Shown piece after piece: positions 1 through 8,829 of a DNA stretch of 64,000 nt. The position numbers and the translations under genes are program-made. Origin of the DNA: ZC4RG29 sp964521255 (GTDB lineage: Bacteria; Bacteroidota; Bacteroidia; Cytophagales; Cyclobacteriaceae); assembly GCA_964521255.1 (NCBI GenBank), contig CAZFRM010000012.1:62001-126000 (forward strand). Reading direction: 5' to 3'. The notes under the pieces are model-generated. The model did no database searches and was not told where the DNA came from. It saw only the letters and a program-made list of their open reading frames with translations. Each line of letters opens with the position of its first letter. The first letter of the stretch is position 1.

Positions 1-274
1 TCATATTATTCTATCCTGTCATATTAAGCTATTGTTACTCAGTATGACGTATGTTAATGGCAAACATAAAATTTTTATAACCGCATGTAAAAACAAGTTA
101 TCCACAAAAAATAAGTACATAAGATTGTTGATAAAATTAGTGTCGATAGGGAAGTGAAAAAATCTTATAAAAAGTAATAAAATGTAATGACTTATTACAA
201 AATGTAATGAAATATTAATGAAAAGATTATAAAATAAAATACCCCAACCGTTGGACGCTTTGCGAGAAAAAATA
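1..274. other. AT-rich end of the integrative element, no gene seen
   Basis: This stretch lies downstream of the small gene at 275-493, on the element side of the tRNA-Arg fragment. It is very AT-rich and I see no convincing gene. It contains two copies of the 12-mer aaaatgtaatga (179-190 and 199-210) and overlapping TGTAAT/ATTACA inverted repeats (183-208). A 96-codon minus-strand reading frame crosses it, but its composition is that of AT-rich noncoding DNA. Confidence 0.5.
183..208. repeat. overlapping TGTAAT/ATTACA inverted repeats
   Basis: TGTAAT at 183-188, ATTACA at 194-199 and TGTAAT at 203-208 form two overlapping perfect 6-bp inverted repeats. The pattern is operator-like or iteron-like and sits in AT-rich DNA inside the integrative element. 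Its function is not known, and chance is possible in such AT-rich sequence. Confidence 0.4.
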
Positions 275-493
275 TTATTTATTTTTGTACCGTATGTGGA
301 GGCCGTCAATTATTTCCTCTGGATAGGAGATAATTATCTTACGGCCTTTGGCTCTCTTGAATATTCTAATTTGCCCATGTAAGCCATATGTACATAGAAG
401 CGCTCCAAAAATCTCATGACCTTTACCCTCTCCGTGTATTTTGTCGTAGGCTACAATTAACTTTTCGAGTTCGCGAATATCGTCGTCTATCAT
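275..493 (-). CDS. small hypothetical protein of the integrative element
   Basis: The product is a 72-residue, charged, soluble protein that I do not recognise. It starts MIDDDIRELEKLIVAYDKIH, a likely amphipathic helix, followed by a glycine-containing segment and a basic stretch (FKRAKGRKIIISYPEE). Its ATG overlaps the TGA of the integrase gene in the classic ATGA arrangement, so the two are probably co-transcribed and translationally coupled. The position directly behind an integrase suggests an accessory or regulatory role in the element, but that is inference. The overlap and charge pattern make it more likely real than not. Confidence 0.6.
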   Translation of the reverse strand: MIDDDIRELEKLIVAYDKIHGEGKGHEIFGALLCTYGLHGQIRIFKRAKGRKIIISYPEEIIDGLHIRYKNK

Positions 494-1671
494 AAGAATT
501 TACTTAGCTCGTCAAGGCGAGAGGTTTCAAATGAGTCCAAGTAATTCCTGGTAACCGCTTCCGAACTATGGCCGAGGGACTCGCTTATTTCTCCAACGGC
601 AACCCCTGAGCGTTTTAATCGAGTAGCAAAACTGTGACGCGCCCAATAGAAAGTAACGTCCTCCGGGATACCTAACTCAGAGGAAAGACCTTGTAAGTCT
701 TTGTTGATCGTCTTAAGTTTTGCGTGAATTCTATACCTAATGGTTTTTGCGGTAAGTCTGTCCTCCAGGATGCCAAAAATATATCCTTCGTTGTTGGCGT
801 ACTTCGTAAGGATTTGGGCGAGGTTCCCATCGAGTGCCATGTCCAGGTGATCGCCTGTTTTTTGACGAGTATAAAAAATTCTACCGGTACGAACGTCTGA
901 CCATTTCAGATTAGCCATGTCGGTAAGGTTCATCCCCCTGGCGAAGTAGGAAAACATAAAAAGGTCTATACTCTCCTGTACTCTCCCCTCCCCTTTGTAA
1001 AGCTTAAGAGCTTCGATTTGCTCGTTTGTTAGCGCCCGTTTCCTGGTTTTGATGGCTTTGATAGAAAAGCCCGTAAATGGATAGTTATCTCGCTTAGCTA
1101 TTTCATCGACAATCGCCCGATTGTAAACAGCCCGTAACGTCCGCAAGTACATGCTTACAGTTGTCGCTCCGCAAGTTTTCGAAATAAATTGCTCGAATTG
1201 CTGGAGAAACTTTTTGTCGATGTCTATAAATACAAACCCCGGCTTTCTAAATTCACTTAGTTTGTCTCTTGTGTTCCTGTATACCCTGGCGTTTCCGAGC
1301 TTTTCATCCCGCTCAAGTGCCTCGATAATATCATCGAAGTAGCGGAGAACATCACCGCTTACATTTCCAAACATTTTCGCTTGGAAAGAATCAAATGAAA
1401 ATTCATGCTCTGAAAAATATTCAGCCAACTTTTTAAGACTCCCTTGCCGGTGATCAAGTAGTTTGTTGGCCTTTTTTTGATCCTCTGTTAACCGCTTTGC
1501 CTGAAACCTGGAAAATTCATTATTCCATTCCTCAGGGGTAGCTTTCAGCCCTAATGAATAATATCGACGTTTCCGGTCGAATGTTACCCGGACAACAACG
1601 GGAAAAGTGCCGCCCTTAAGGGGATTAGTGTCCCGAAGTATTATAGAAAAATTTGGCTGCTTTAATTGCAT
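490..1671 (-). CDS. tyrosine recombinase (integrase)
   Basis: This is a site-specific recombinase of the phage-integrase family that would cut and rejoin DNA at an attachment site. The N-terminal part (about 1-90) looks like the arm-DNA-binding domain common in Bacteroidota integrases, with a SAM-like core-binding domain at about 95-190 and the catalytic domain after about 205. Catalytic residues are visible: Arg in FARGMNLTD, Lys in RQKTGD, His-Arg in ARHSFATR, His in LGHSS and the nucleophilic Tyr in TRNYLDSF. I chose the ATG at 1671; the reading frame extends five codons further to a TTG. It lies about 150 bases from the tRNA-Arg fragment at 1818-1864, which is the expected layout for an integrase beside its attachment site. 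All catalytic residues are present, so it should be active. Confidence 0.95.
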   Translation of the reverse strand: MQLKQPNFSIILRDTNPLKGGTFPVVVRVTFDRKRRYYSLGLKATPEEWNNEFSRFQAKRLTEDQKKANKLLDHRQGSLKKLAEYFSEHEFSFDSFQAKMFGNVSGDVLRYFDDIIEALERDEKLGNARVYRNTRDKLSEFRKPGFVFIDIDKKFLQQFEQFISKTCGATTVSMYLRTLRAVYNRAIVDEIAKRDNYPFTGFSIKAIKTRKRALTNEQIEALKLYKGEGRVQESIDLFMFSYFARGMNLTDMANLKWSDVRTGRIFYTRQKTGDHLDMALDGNLAQILTKYANNEGYIFGILEDRLTAKTIRYRIHAKLKTINKDLQGLSSELGIPEDVTFYWARHSFATRLKRSGVAVGEISESLGHSSEAVTRNYLDSFETSRLDELSKFL

Positions 1672-1817
1672 TACTTTTTTCCCCAAAGGTACACAAAAAG
1701 GTACACAGAATACTCAAAAGGTGACAAAAGGCCAACACGTGAAAGTAACAAAAACCGCTTTTTTAGTACAAAAATCAAGTTTTTATAACCCGTGAAAAAT
1801 GGTGAAAAATATTAAAA

Positions 1818-1864
1818 ACTGCCTTCTAAGCAGTAGGTTCCGTGTTCGAGTCTCGGGCGGATCA
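1818..1864 (+). other. attachment site: 3' fragment of tRNA-Arg(UCU)
   Basis: The 47 bases read as the 3' half of a tRNA: anticodon stem ACTGC/GCAGT with loop CTTCTAA (anticodon TCT, Arg), a 5-base variable loop, a T-arm with loop TTCGAGT and one mismatch in its stem, then the 3' acceptor strand GCGGATC and discriminator A. The upstream sequence lacks any D-arm or the matching 5' acceptor strand GATCCGC, so it is not a whole tRNA. A duplicated tRNA 3' end next to an integrase is the hallmark of an att site of an element integrated in a tRNA gene. The element should extend to the left. Confidence 0.8.
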
Positions 1865-1919
1865 CGTTAATATCCTTGATAAAAGGATACATAATTTTAG
1901 GAGGTTTAATGCAAGGTAT

Positions 1920-1927
1920 TATCTTTG
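1920..1927 (+). promoter_or_regulatory. probable -7 box of the tRNA-Pro promoter
   Basis: TATCTTTG matches the Bacteroidota -7 consensus TAnnTTTG exactly and ends 17 bases before the tRNA-Pro. The -33 region (TTAG at 1897-1900) is a poor match to TTTG. It implies that tRNA-Pro has its own promoter even though the tRNA-Arg upstream is only a fragment. Confidence 0.45.
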
Positions 1928-1943
1928 CGCCTCCAAAATTGAT

Positions 1944-2017
1944 CGGGGTGTAGCGCAGTCCGGTAGCGCACCTGGTTTGGGACCAGGGGGTCCCAGGTTC
2001 GAATCCTGGTACCCCGA
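1944..2017 (+). tRNA. tRNA-Pro (anticodon UGG)
   Basis: A full cloverleaf can be drawn: acceptor CGGGGTG/TACCCCG, D-arm within TAGCGCAGTCCGGTAGCGCA, anticodon stem CCTGG/CCAGG with loop TTTGGGA and anticodon TGG at 1978-1980, and T-arm CCAGG-TTCGAAT-CCTGG. The discriminator is A at 2017. CCA is not encoded (the next bases are CAC). A rho-independent terminator follows directly. The gene lies 79 bases downstream of the tRNA-Arg fragment, so the two may once have formed a tandem tRNA unit. Confidence 0.97.
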
Positions 2018-2021
2018 CACC

Positions 2022-2058
2022 GCCCGCCATAGCTGTCTCAGCGAAGGCGGGCTTTTTT
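2022..2058 (+). terminator. rho-independent terminator after tRNA-Pro
   Basis: GCCCGCC (2022-2028) pairs perfectly with GGCGGGC (2046-2052), followed by six T residues. This is a strong intrinsic terminator immediately after the tRNA. Confidence 0.85.
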
Positions 2059-2369
2059 ATTTCTTAACGTCTTGCTTCTCCGTAAAACGTACGGTCAGGC
2101 TTCGTGGGGCGCTGCCCGGTAATTGGCTGACTAACCTTGCCTCCAGCTTGATTGTCGTTATGAAAGCACACTTGGTTTCGGTTTTTACAGTTTTACCAAT
2201 CCACTCATCATGATGCAATCATCGTTTTCTGTGCTTTCAAATTACCAATATCACTACCGTTATACCAGTTTATTTAACAAGGAATCAATTCGGCCTCTTT
2301 CTTTATAACAGGTTTTGTATGTAGTACGCACGGGATCGAAAAAATAATTCTAACATTCAGAAATTGCTT
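2059..2369. other. intergenic gap, no gene seen
   Basis: There is no convincing gene between the tRNA-Pro terminator and the end of the GH16 gene. The only structure seen is a 10-bp inverted repeat, TGAAAGCACA (2161-2170) and TGTGCTTTCA (2230-2239), with a 59-base interval. Whether it means anything is unclear. Confidence 0.5.
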
Positions 2370-3200
2370 TTACAATTTTTGATATACCCGAACGTAATCT
2401 ACTTCAAAACGTCTTGGGAACGATACGTTATCAGGATCGCCACCATTTCGCCCTCCTATTGCCAAATTCAACAACATGTAATGGGGTTGCCTGAAGGGAT
2501 TAAAACCACTGCCGTCTTTGTTTACCAATGCATCAACGGCAACCTTATTCAGCAGGATGTCATCGACAAACAATGCAATGCTTTCTTTCGTCCACTCCAT
2601 TCGCCAAACATGAAATTCTGATGACCATGTTGAATCACCCAAAGCATGTAAAGGTTTTTTCACCGTATACCATTCCTCTTTATTTTCTTTTCCTAAACAA
2701 AGAATATTCGCCAGCAACACCCCACTGTAGTACTCCATGATATCAATTTCTCCGTTGGCAGGCCATCGCTTATTCATTCCCAACATCCACCATGCAGGCC
2801 ACATACCGTTGCTCACATCAATTCGCGCACGCATCTCAAAGCGTCCGTACTGCCATGATTGTTTGCCTTTTGTAATCAGGCAGGCAGAGGTGTATTGAAT
2901 ATTCTTCCGGTTTTTTTTCCAGTTATTGCTTACTTCATCGTAGCCCGGATTTGCTTTTGTTTCTCTTCTCCCTTCAATAATCAACAACCCGTTTTTGCAA
3001 TAGGCATTTTCAGGCTGATACCATTGTAATTCTTCATTGCGTACAAAACCTTTTTCGTAGTTCCACTTAGACGTGTCCGGCATTCCGTCCTTATCAAACT
3101 CATCGGCCCACACCAATTTGTAGTTGGTTTTCGTCTGAGCAGAAACATCAATGGAACAGGAACCAAGAAGAAAAGAAAACAGGATTATCAAATGTCTCAT
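2370..3200 (-). CDS. GH16 family endo-glycosidase, lipoprotein
   Basis: This is a glycoside hydrolase of family 16, which cleaves beta-1,3 or beta-1,4 linkages in glucans or galactans with retention. The catalytic motif is clear: GEIDIMEY at about residues 148-155, with the nucleophile and acid/base glutamates in E-I-D-I-M-E. The N-terminus has a lipobox (LLGSC, Cys15), so the protein is probably lipid-anchored, possibly on the cell surface. At 276 residues it is a single catalytic domain with no added binding module. It is the last gene of the polysaccharide locus, 164 bases after the regulator. The LQWYQPENA region resembles GH16 enzymes I associate with beta-1,3-glucanase or galactanase activity, but the substrate cannot be settled here. 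Confidence 0.9.
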   Translation of the reverse strand: MRHLIILFSFLLGSCSIDVSAQTKTNYKLVWADEFDKDGMPDTSKWNYEKGFVRNEELQWYQPENAYCKNGLLIIEGRRETKANPGYDEVSNNWKKNRKNIQYTSACLITKGKQSWQYGRFEMRARIDVSNGMWPAWWMLGMNKRWPANGEIDIMEYYSGVLLANILCLGKENKEEWYTVKKPLHALGDSTWSSEFHVWRMEWTKESIALFVDDILLNKVAVDALVNKDGSGFNPFRQPHYMLLNLAIGGRNGGDPDNVSFPRRFEVDYVRVYQKL

Positions 3201-3364
3201 ATCACTTTCTTAATGTCATAAATTGAATAGCATCACGAAGATTTTACTTAAAGAATCGTATTGAGTTCTAACTCTCAAAGTTCATCACGGCATGTTTTTT
3301 TATGGGTGGTAATCTCACAGTTATTAGGGGTGATTTAAGTATTCTTCAGCCACCGACTGAATTT

Positions 3365-6300
3365 CTATTTCTCAATAAGCTTTGAAGGAGGATAACCAAA
3401 TACCTTGATAAAGTTCTGGCGAAAATATTTCAAATCTGAAAAGCCTGTCATATACACTACTTCAAAGACTTTATACTTCTGCGTCTTCAGCAAACTGGCT
3501 GCTTCAGTCAACCGAAGAAACCGTACATACTCGACAGGCGACAATCCTGTAAGTGTTTTTATTTTCTTATAAAAAAGGGATCGGCCCATATTCAATTCTT
3601 CGCAAAAACCATCCAGGTTAAAATCCGGCCTGTCAAGATTAGCTTTTAAAAGCTCATAGATGCGACCAAGTAATTTTTCATCCGGGGAAACACGCTCCTT
3701 CTTTGCCGTTCCGTTACTCACGAAAAGATTGAGATGAAACCGTTTAAGATTTTCACCTGACTTTAACAGGTTACTCATCGTTAATGACAACATCTCCGGA
3801 CTGAACGGTTTTGTGACATAGGCATCCGCTCCAATTTCCAAACCTTCCTTATGATGAGAAAATGAAGTTTTTGCTGTTAGCAAGACCACGGGAATATGAC
3901 TGGTTTTAAGATTGTTTTTTATCGCCTTGCAAAAATCAATGCCATTCATTTCCGGCATCATGACGTCACTTATTATTAAATCGATACAATGTTCTTCTGC
4001 CTTTGACAAACCTTCTTTTCCGTTGCCCGCTTCCAGTATTTTATAGTCGGTTTCAAAGTAATCCTTCAAAAAAGACCTCACATCATTGTCATCTTCTACG
4101 ATCAACACATTTCGCAAGCCTTTCTTGTGCGAGTTATCAATAGGGTCATCATCCTCGTCATAAAGGCTGTGAGGTGAATGATGGAGAAGATTATCGTTAT
4201 CCTTATCAAACAGAATTTCATGCGGTTCGAAATGATCATTTCCCAGCGGCACTTTTATTGTAAAAACAGAACCTTTACCTTCCGCACTCTCTGCTGTTAT
4301 CAACCCTTTGTGCAGGTATATAAGTTTCTTCGCCAGGGCTAGCCCGATTCCTGTGCTGACGGGACTCGTGTGGGCTCCACGATAGAACCAGTCAAAAATG
4401 TATCTCATCTGATCCTTAGGTATACCCATACCGTTATCCCGTATCTCTATCAAAACAAAATCGTCACCGGCGCCGGACGTTTGGTGCTTCTTTACTGTAA
4501 TGCTTATCGAGTCGCCATTGCCGATATACTTAAAGGAGTTCGACAGAATATTATTGAGCACGATTTCAATTTTCTCCTTATCGAACCACGTCATCAGGGA
4601 CGGTTGCTCAGCATAGAATTCAAAGTGAATATTTTTGCGTATGGCCAGTTCCCTGAACGTAACAAATATCTCCTCAACAAAAGCCACAATATCATCTTCC
4701 TTCACTTTCAGCAACATGTTACCCGTTTCTACTTTCCGGTAGTCCAGCAACTGGCTGATCAGGTTAAGCAACTTGTGAGCATTTTTATAAACCATTTTCA
4801 GTTTCCTTCCTACCGGCGTGAAACTTCCTTCGCGTGTAAGAATTTCTTCCAGGGGACCGATCATGAGTGTTAAGGGTGTTCTGAACTCATGTGACACCTC
4901 CGTAAAAAAGCTTAGCTTTTCCTGCACAAGTTGTCTTTCCCTTTTCCGCTGTTCCTTCTCTATCTTAAGACGCTTGCGTAAAAAGTCCTGTTTCTTTCTT
5001 ACTATAATTACGCCGTATGCCATGGCACCTATGATAAAAAAGTACAGGAGATAAGCTTGTGGTGTTTTCCAAAAAGGTGGAAGAATTGCAAGCTTGATGC
5101 TCGTGTATTCTTCGGGCCATATATTGTCCTGGTTGGCTGCTTTTACTTTGAACTCGTACGTTCCCGGAGAAAGGTAGCGGTATGTTGCCAGGCGTTGCCT
5201 TCCGACATAACTCCATTCATGATCAAGTCCTTCAAGCTTGTATGCATATTTTGTTTTTTCGGGATAATTATAATTCAGCGCAAAAAATTCAAATGTAAAA
5301 ACAGACTGATCATGCTTAAGCGTGATCTTGTCCGTTTCGTCGATAACTTTATCAAGAACATTATCGCCATTCTTTACTGCAGACACTTCGACCGGTTTGT
5401 TAAATAACCTGAATCCCGAGATCATCACCGTAGGGACTTTGGCATCATTGGATACCTGGAGCGGGCGGAACAGGTTAAGCCCCTGGGCGCCTCCGAAGCA
5501 CATATAGCTACCGTTAATATGGTTCAGGAACGAGCCGGGATTGAATTGTCCTTCCTGTAATCCGTCAACTGAAGTATAGTTGTAGAACTGTTCGGTCTCC
5601 GGATCAAATTTCGAAATACCTTTAATTGTACTTACCCAGATTTTTTCCTGTTCGTCAATCATCAAGCCGTAGATGGTGTTGTTGATGAGTCCGTCATTTT
5701 CCGTGTAACGTTTGAGCTTTTTTGTGAGCGTATTGTAGACACCCAGCCCGCCGCCACCTGATCCTATCCACAGCCGGCTTTTTTTATCCATGGCAAGCGC
5801 GTATACAACGCTACTGTGAAGCCCTGCTCCTGACGAGTCCGGAACAAAGTAAGGTGTCCACTCATCGGTTTCATGCTTGTAATAGCTCAACCCATTGCCA
5901 TAACAGCCCACCCAAAGGCCACCCTCCTTATCTTCTACCATGGCACGCACATCAACATTGGTCAGGATTTTATTTCCGGGATGCTGCCGGTAAACTTTCT
6001 TTGCTTTATCTACCAGGCACAAGCCGCCACGCGTAGCTCCTACCCAGATATTCTTTTTTGAGTCCTCGAAGATCATCCGCACCTGGTTCGCCAGTGGAAC
6101 AGAGATGTCTGACGGTGCATGTGTAAATGGAATAAATTCATCACCCCGGGAATCGTACAAAAGCAAGCCATGTGAATACGTTCCAAACCAAAGATTATCG
6201 TCATGATCCATGTAGGCACTGACGATGACATCATCCGGAAGGCTTCCGCGTTTACCATCAGCCTCATAGTGATGCAGAATGTCTCCCCTGGTGTTCAACT

Positions 6301-7471
6301 TAAAAATTCCGTCGCCATCTGTACCCGCCCAGATAAACCCGTCTTTGTCATTAGTCAGGCCGTAATAGGACACATAACTTTCTGCGGATCGCAAGAACTT
6401 CCTGGATTGAAAATTGATAAATTTCTCTTCTTCATTCCCAATCATATAGACGCCGTCACCGTGCGTTCCGATCCAGATATTTTTGTCCCTGTCTTCAAAA
6501 ATCGATCTTATGGTATGCTGAGAGACGTTGTGTTTTCCCAGGATGTCAACATGATGAAAGTTAAATTGCGAAAGATTTCGTGTATCAAAATTCTTAAGGC
6601 TAATTGTATATAGCCCAGCTCCCTGAGAGCCGATCCAAAGGTTTTTATCTGAATCTTCATTCAGTGCAAAAATTCCTTTACCCACAATCTCAGGCTGATC
6701 AAAAACATGGAATTTATTTTCTCGTCGTATATACAGTACCAGGCCTTTCGTCGTTCCGATCCATATGTTGCCTAAATGATCTTCTTCAAAACATTTTACA
6801 TAGAGGGATGGCAATATATCTTTCGTCACCAGGTCTTCTCGTTTTTCCGGGACCTGGGCTCCGCTAATTTTAAACACATCAAGACCTTTGTCCTGTGTTC
6901 CCACCCAAAGAAGTCCAAAGCTATCCTCCAGCAGCGCTATCGTTGCGGTGCTGGATAATGAAGGAAGGTTATTATTGTCATACGCTGTGAATTCTTCTTT
7001 ATCCTTGTCAAAGGATGCAAGTCCTGCCCAATACCAACCAACCCATAAATTACCGGCGATGCCTTCGGCAATGCAGCTTACATCGTTCCTTCCGCCTACC
7101 AATGTATCAAGGTAGGCGGTCAGCCTGAGTGAGGATAAATCAAATTTATACAATCCTCCCCGCGAGGAAAACCACAGTTCTCCCTCCGAATCTTTAAAAA
7201 CTCTTTGCACGAAATTATCATGCTTATGACTATCCATTGCATCGTACTTAAACGTCATAAATGAATAGCCATTAAAACGGTTCAGTCCGTCATCTGTGGC
7301 AAACCACATCAATCCTTTCTCATCCTGTGTAATGCTGTTTACGACGGCCTGCGACAGCCCTTCCTTGACGCTGTACTTTTTTATAATGCGGCGGGACTCA
7401 AACTGAGCTTGCGCTGACAGTTGTGCCAGGATAGTGGCAACTAACAAAACTGATCTGAAGGCCGTCTTCAT
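3365..7471 (-). CDS. hybrid two-component system sensor/regulator (HTCS)
   Basis: A one-protein sensor and transcription factor of the type that controls polysaccharide loci in Bacteroidota. Order of parts (1368 residues): signal peptide (1-22); about 14 periplasmic propeller repeats with the recurring WIGT/WFGT pattern (about 25-690); a Y_Y_Y-type domain; one membrane helix near 800-820 (YLLYFFIIGAMAYGVIIV); HisKA with EVSHEFRTPL (His near 860); HATPase with NNILSNSFKY, DNGMGIP and GIGLALAKK; a receiver with phosphoacceptor Asp in IISDVMMPEMNG (near 1170) and VTKPF; and a C-terminal AraC-type helix-turn-helix (about 1257-1368). All phosphotransfer residues are present. It probably binds an oligosaccharide in the periplasm and activates the susCD-like operon. 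A purine-rich RBS (GAGGAGATAGGA) precedes the ATG. Confidence 0.97.
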   Translation of the reverse strand: MKTAFRSVLLVATILAQLSAQAQFESRRIIKKYSVKEGLSQAVVNSITQDEKGLMWFATDDGLNRFNGYSFMTFKYDAMDSHKHDNFVQRVFKDSEGELWFSSRGGLYKFDLSSLRLTAYLDTLVGGRNDVSCIAEGIAGNLWVGWYWAGLASFDKDKEEFTAYDNNNLPSLSSTATIALLEDSFGLLWVGTQDKGLDVFKISGAQVPEKREDLVTKDILPSLYVKCFEEDHLGNIWIGTTKGLVLYIRRENKFHVFDQPEIVGKGIFALNEDSDKNLWIGSQGAGLYTISLKNFDTRNLSQFNFHHVDILGKHNVSQHTIRSIFEDRDKNIWIGTHGDGVYMIGNEEEKFINFQSRKFLRSAESYVSYYGLTNDKDGFIWAGTDGDGIFKLNTRGDILHHYEADGKRGSLPDDVIVSAYMDHDDNLWFGTYSHGLLLYDSRGDEFIPFTHAPSDISVPLANQVRMIFEDSKKNIWVGATRGGLCLVDKAKKVYRQHPGNKILTNVDVRAMVEDKEGGLWVGCYGNGLSYYKHETDEWTPYFVPDSSGAGLHSSVVYALAMDKKSRLWIGSGGGGLGVYNTLTKKLKRYTENDGLINNTIYGLMIDEQEKIWVSTIKGISKFDPETEQFYNYTSVDGLQEGQFNPGSFLNHINGSYMCFGGAQGLNLFRPLQVSNDAKVPTVMISGFRLFNKPVEVSAVKNGDNVLDKVIDETDKITLKHDQSVFTFEFFALNYNYPEKTKYAYKLEGLDHEWSYVGRQRLATYRYLSPGTYEFKVKAANQDNIWPEEYTSIKLAILPPFWKTPQAYLLYFFIIGAMAYGVIIVRKKQDFLRKRLKIEKEQRKRERQLVQEKLSFFTEVSHEFRTPLTLMIGPLEEILTREGSFTPVGRKLKMVYKNAHKLLNLISQLLDYRKVETGNMLLKVKEDDIVAFVEEIFVTFRELAIRKNIHFEFYAEQPSLMTWFDKEKIEIVLNNILSNSFKYIGNGDSISITVKKHQTSGAGDDFVLIEIRDNGMGIPKDQMRYIFDWFYRGAHTSPVSTGIGLALAKKLIYLHKGLITAESAEGKGSVFTIKVPLGNDHFEPHEILFDKDNDNLLHHSPHSLYDEDDDPIDNSHKKGLRNVLIVEDDNDVRSFLKDYFETDYKILEAGNGKEGLSKAEEHCIDLIISDVMMPEMNGIDFCKAIKNNLKTSHIPVVLLTAKTSFSHHKEGLEIGADAYVTKPFSPEMLSLTMSNLLKSGENLKRFHLNLFVSNGTAKKERVSPDEKLLGRIYELLKANLDRPDFNLDGFCEELNMGRSLFYKKIKTLTGLSPVEYVRFLRLTEAASLLKTQKYKVFEVVYMTGFSDLKYFRQNFIKVFGYPPSKLIEK

Positions 7472-7513
7472 TCCTATCTCCTCTACGGTAGTTATCCTGA
7501 GATAAATTTATAA

Positions 7514-7521
7514 CAAAACTA
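7514..7521 (-). promoter_or_regulatory. probable -7 box for the HTCS gene
   Basis: On the minus strand the sequence reads TAGTTTTG, an exact match to TAnnTTTG, and would give a leader of roughly 35 bases. No good TTTG is found at the -33 distance, so the call is tentative. If real, the regulator is transcribed independently of the enzyme genes upstream. Confidence 0.35.
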
Positions 7522-7579
7522 TCACATCCATTTGCACATTGACCTCTGACCGGATTTTAAATTGGTTGACTTAGCAAAA

Positions 7580-8818
7580 TCAAAAAACGAAGGCCTTGTC
7601 AATGGGAAATGACTTCCCTGAAAAAGCTTTTTTGCTGGTCCAGTCGGTAGATGGCGCCGTCCAGAATTCATCCGATTCCGGGAGGCCCAATGGCAGAAAT
7701 GCCACCGTGCACAAGTAGAGGCTTCCGGTAGAGATATAGTGCTCCCCGACTTCCGGTTGACTGCCGCATAACCCTATCGTTAACCAGCCGTTTTTATCGA
7801 ATGTATCGCCAGCATCAAGGGTACGCCTGATCACCGCCGAAAGGGCACTGCGCACCTGAGATGCCGGCAAGAACTCCGGTAGTTTTTTTTGCAGCGCGAT
7901 CTGCGCCAAAAGCTGAAATGCTCCACAGCGATAGGCCAGTGACCGGCCTATCGGCGGAAATGTTCCTTCCGGTGAAATCATTCGCTCCTGAATTTCAGCA
8001 TAGCGTTTCGCCCGTTTGGTAAAGCGCCCAAGAGCATCATTCATTTCTCCCATCTTTTCACCTACAGTTGCTGCAATATCGATCAACATGGGTTGAATGA
8101 CATAGCTGTTGTAATAATCGAAATGAAAATCCGGTCCGTCTCCATATACACCATCACCCTTGTACCATTCCATATGTTGTTTAATGGCATAGTCCACGCG
8201 CATGCTGTCAAAGTCACCTGTGAATTTCAGAAGAGCTGCTTCTATCATTGCGGAAAATAACAGCCAGTTATTATAGTAAGGTTTTATTTTCCTCGTCGCA
8301 CGAAGGGCAGTGAGTAGATTATCTTTAGTGACCTTGTCCAGGTTTCCCCAAAGTTGCTTTGGCGCCCTGACCAGTGCATGCGCCAGAAAGGCAGCATCGA
8401 CCAATGGCTGGCCGCCTTCCGTAAAGTTCATATAATCGGAAGCCTTTGGCGTCACGGCATTGCGAATGGAAGCTGCAGCTAATTTTATGAATTCTCCGCG
8501 AAGCTTTCCTTCTTTCGTTCCATCCTCTCCCAACTCCAGCCAGGGAGCCAGGCCGGCAAGACAACGTCCCAATGCCTCCAGGTAGGTAACATTTTTACGG
8601 TCAGGCGATGCCTTCCTGGACACTTCCACCGGCATACGTTCTTTCAATTTATCCCTACTTAAGGCATCCAGTACCGGAAACGTTATACGCGTTAGCATAC
8701 CCGTCCAATATGATCTATCATCCCCGTTCTCAGGTGTTGAGAACGCAAATGCGGCCGGATGCATCAATGTACCTGCACCTAAGATAGAAAAGCCCTTTAC
8801 AAAATTTCTTCTTATCAT
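7580..8818 (-). CDS. DUF2264 family protein (putative glycoside hydrolase)
   Basis: This 412-residue protein matches the DUF2264 type: an alpha/alpha-barrel-like protein with WLLFSAMIEAALL, DGVYGDGPDFHFDYYNSYVI and EGTFPPIGRSLAYRCGAFQ in the usual order. The N-terminus (MIRRNFVKGFSILGAG) is a secretion signal with an RR-type start. DUF2264 proteins are often found in pectin or arabinogalactan loci, and I recall that some were assigned beta-glucuronidase activity (GH154); I cannot verify that here. It starts 11 bases after the GH88/105 gene, so they form one transcription unit and probably act in sequence on an acidic oligosaccharide in the periplasm. Confidence 0.85.
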   Translation of the reverse strand: MIRRNFVKGFSILGAGTLMHPAAFAFSTPENGDDRSYWTGMLTRITFPVLDALSRDKLKERMPVEVSRKASPDRKNVTYLEALGRCLAGLAPWLELGEDGTKEGKLRGEFIKLAAASIRNAVTPKASDYMNFTEGGQPLVDAAFLAHALVRAPKQLWGNLDKVTKDNLLTALRATRKIKPYYNNWLLFSAMIEAALLKFTGDFDSMRVDYAIKQHMEWYKGDGVYGDGPDFHFDYYNSYVIQPMLIDIAATVGEKMGEMNDALGRFTKRAKRYAEIQERMISPEGTFPPIGRSLAYRCGAFQLLAQIALQKKLPEFLPASQVRSALSAVIRRTLDAGDTFDKNGWLTIGLCGSQPEVGEHYISTGSLYLCTVAFLPLGLPESDEFWTAPSTDWTSKKAFSGKSFPIDKAFVF

Positions 8819-8829
8819 CGCCAGTCAAA

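Noticed and set aside
19..309. 96-codon minus-strand reading frame at the left end
   Set aside because: It is extremely AT-rich, dominated by F, I, L and N, overlaps the end of the better-supported small gene at 275-493 and shows no family pattern.
1812..2213. Reading frames on both strands across the tRNA region
   Set aside because: They run through the tRNA-Arg fragment and the intact tRNA-Pro and are explained by them.
2161..2239. 10-bp inverted repeat TGAAAGCACA/TGTGCTTTCA
   Set aside because: The 59-base interval and lack of other support make it no more than a possible chance match; noted in the gap entry only.
4370..4873. 167-codon plus-strand frame inside the HTCS gene
   Set aside because: It is a shadow of the kinase-coding region, which has complete catalytic motifs on the minus strand.
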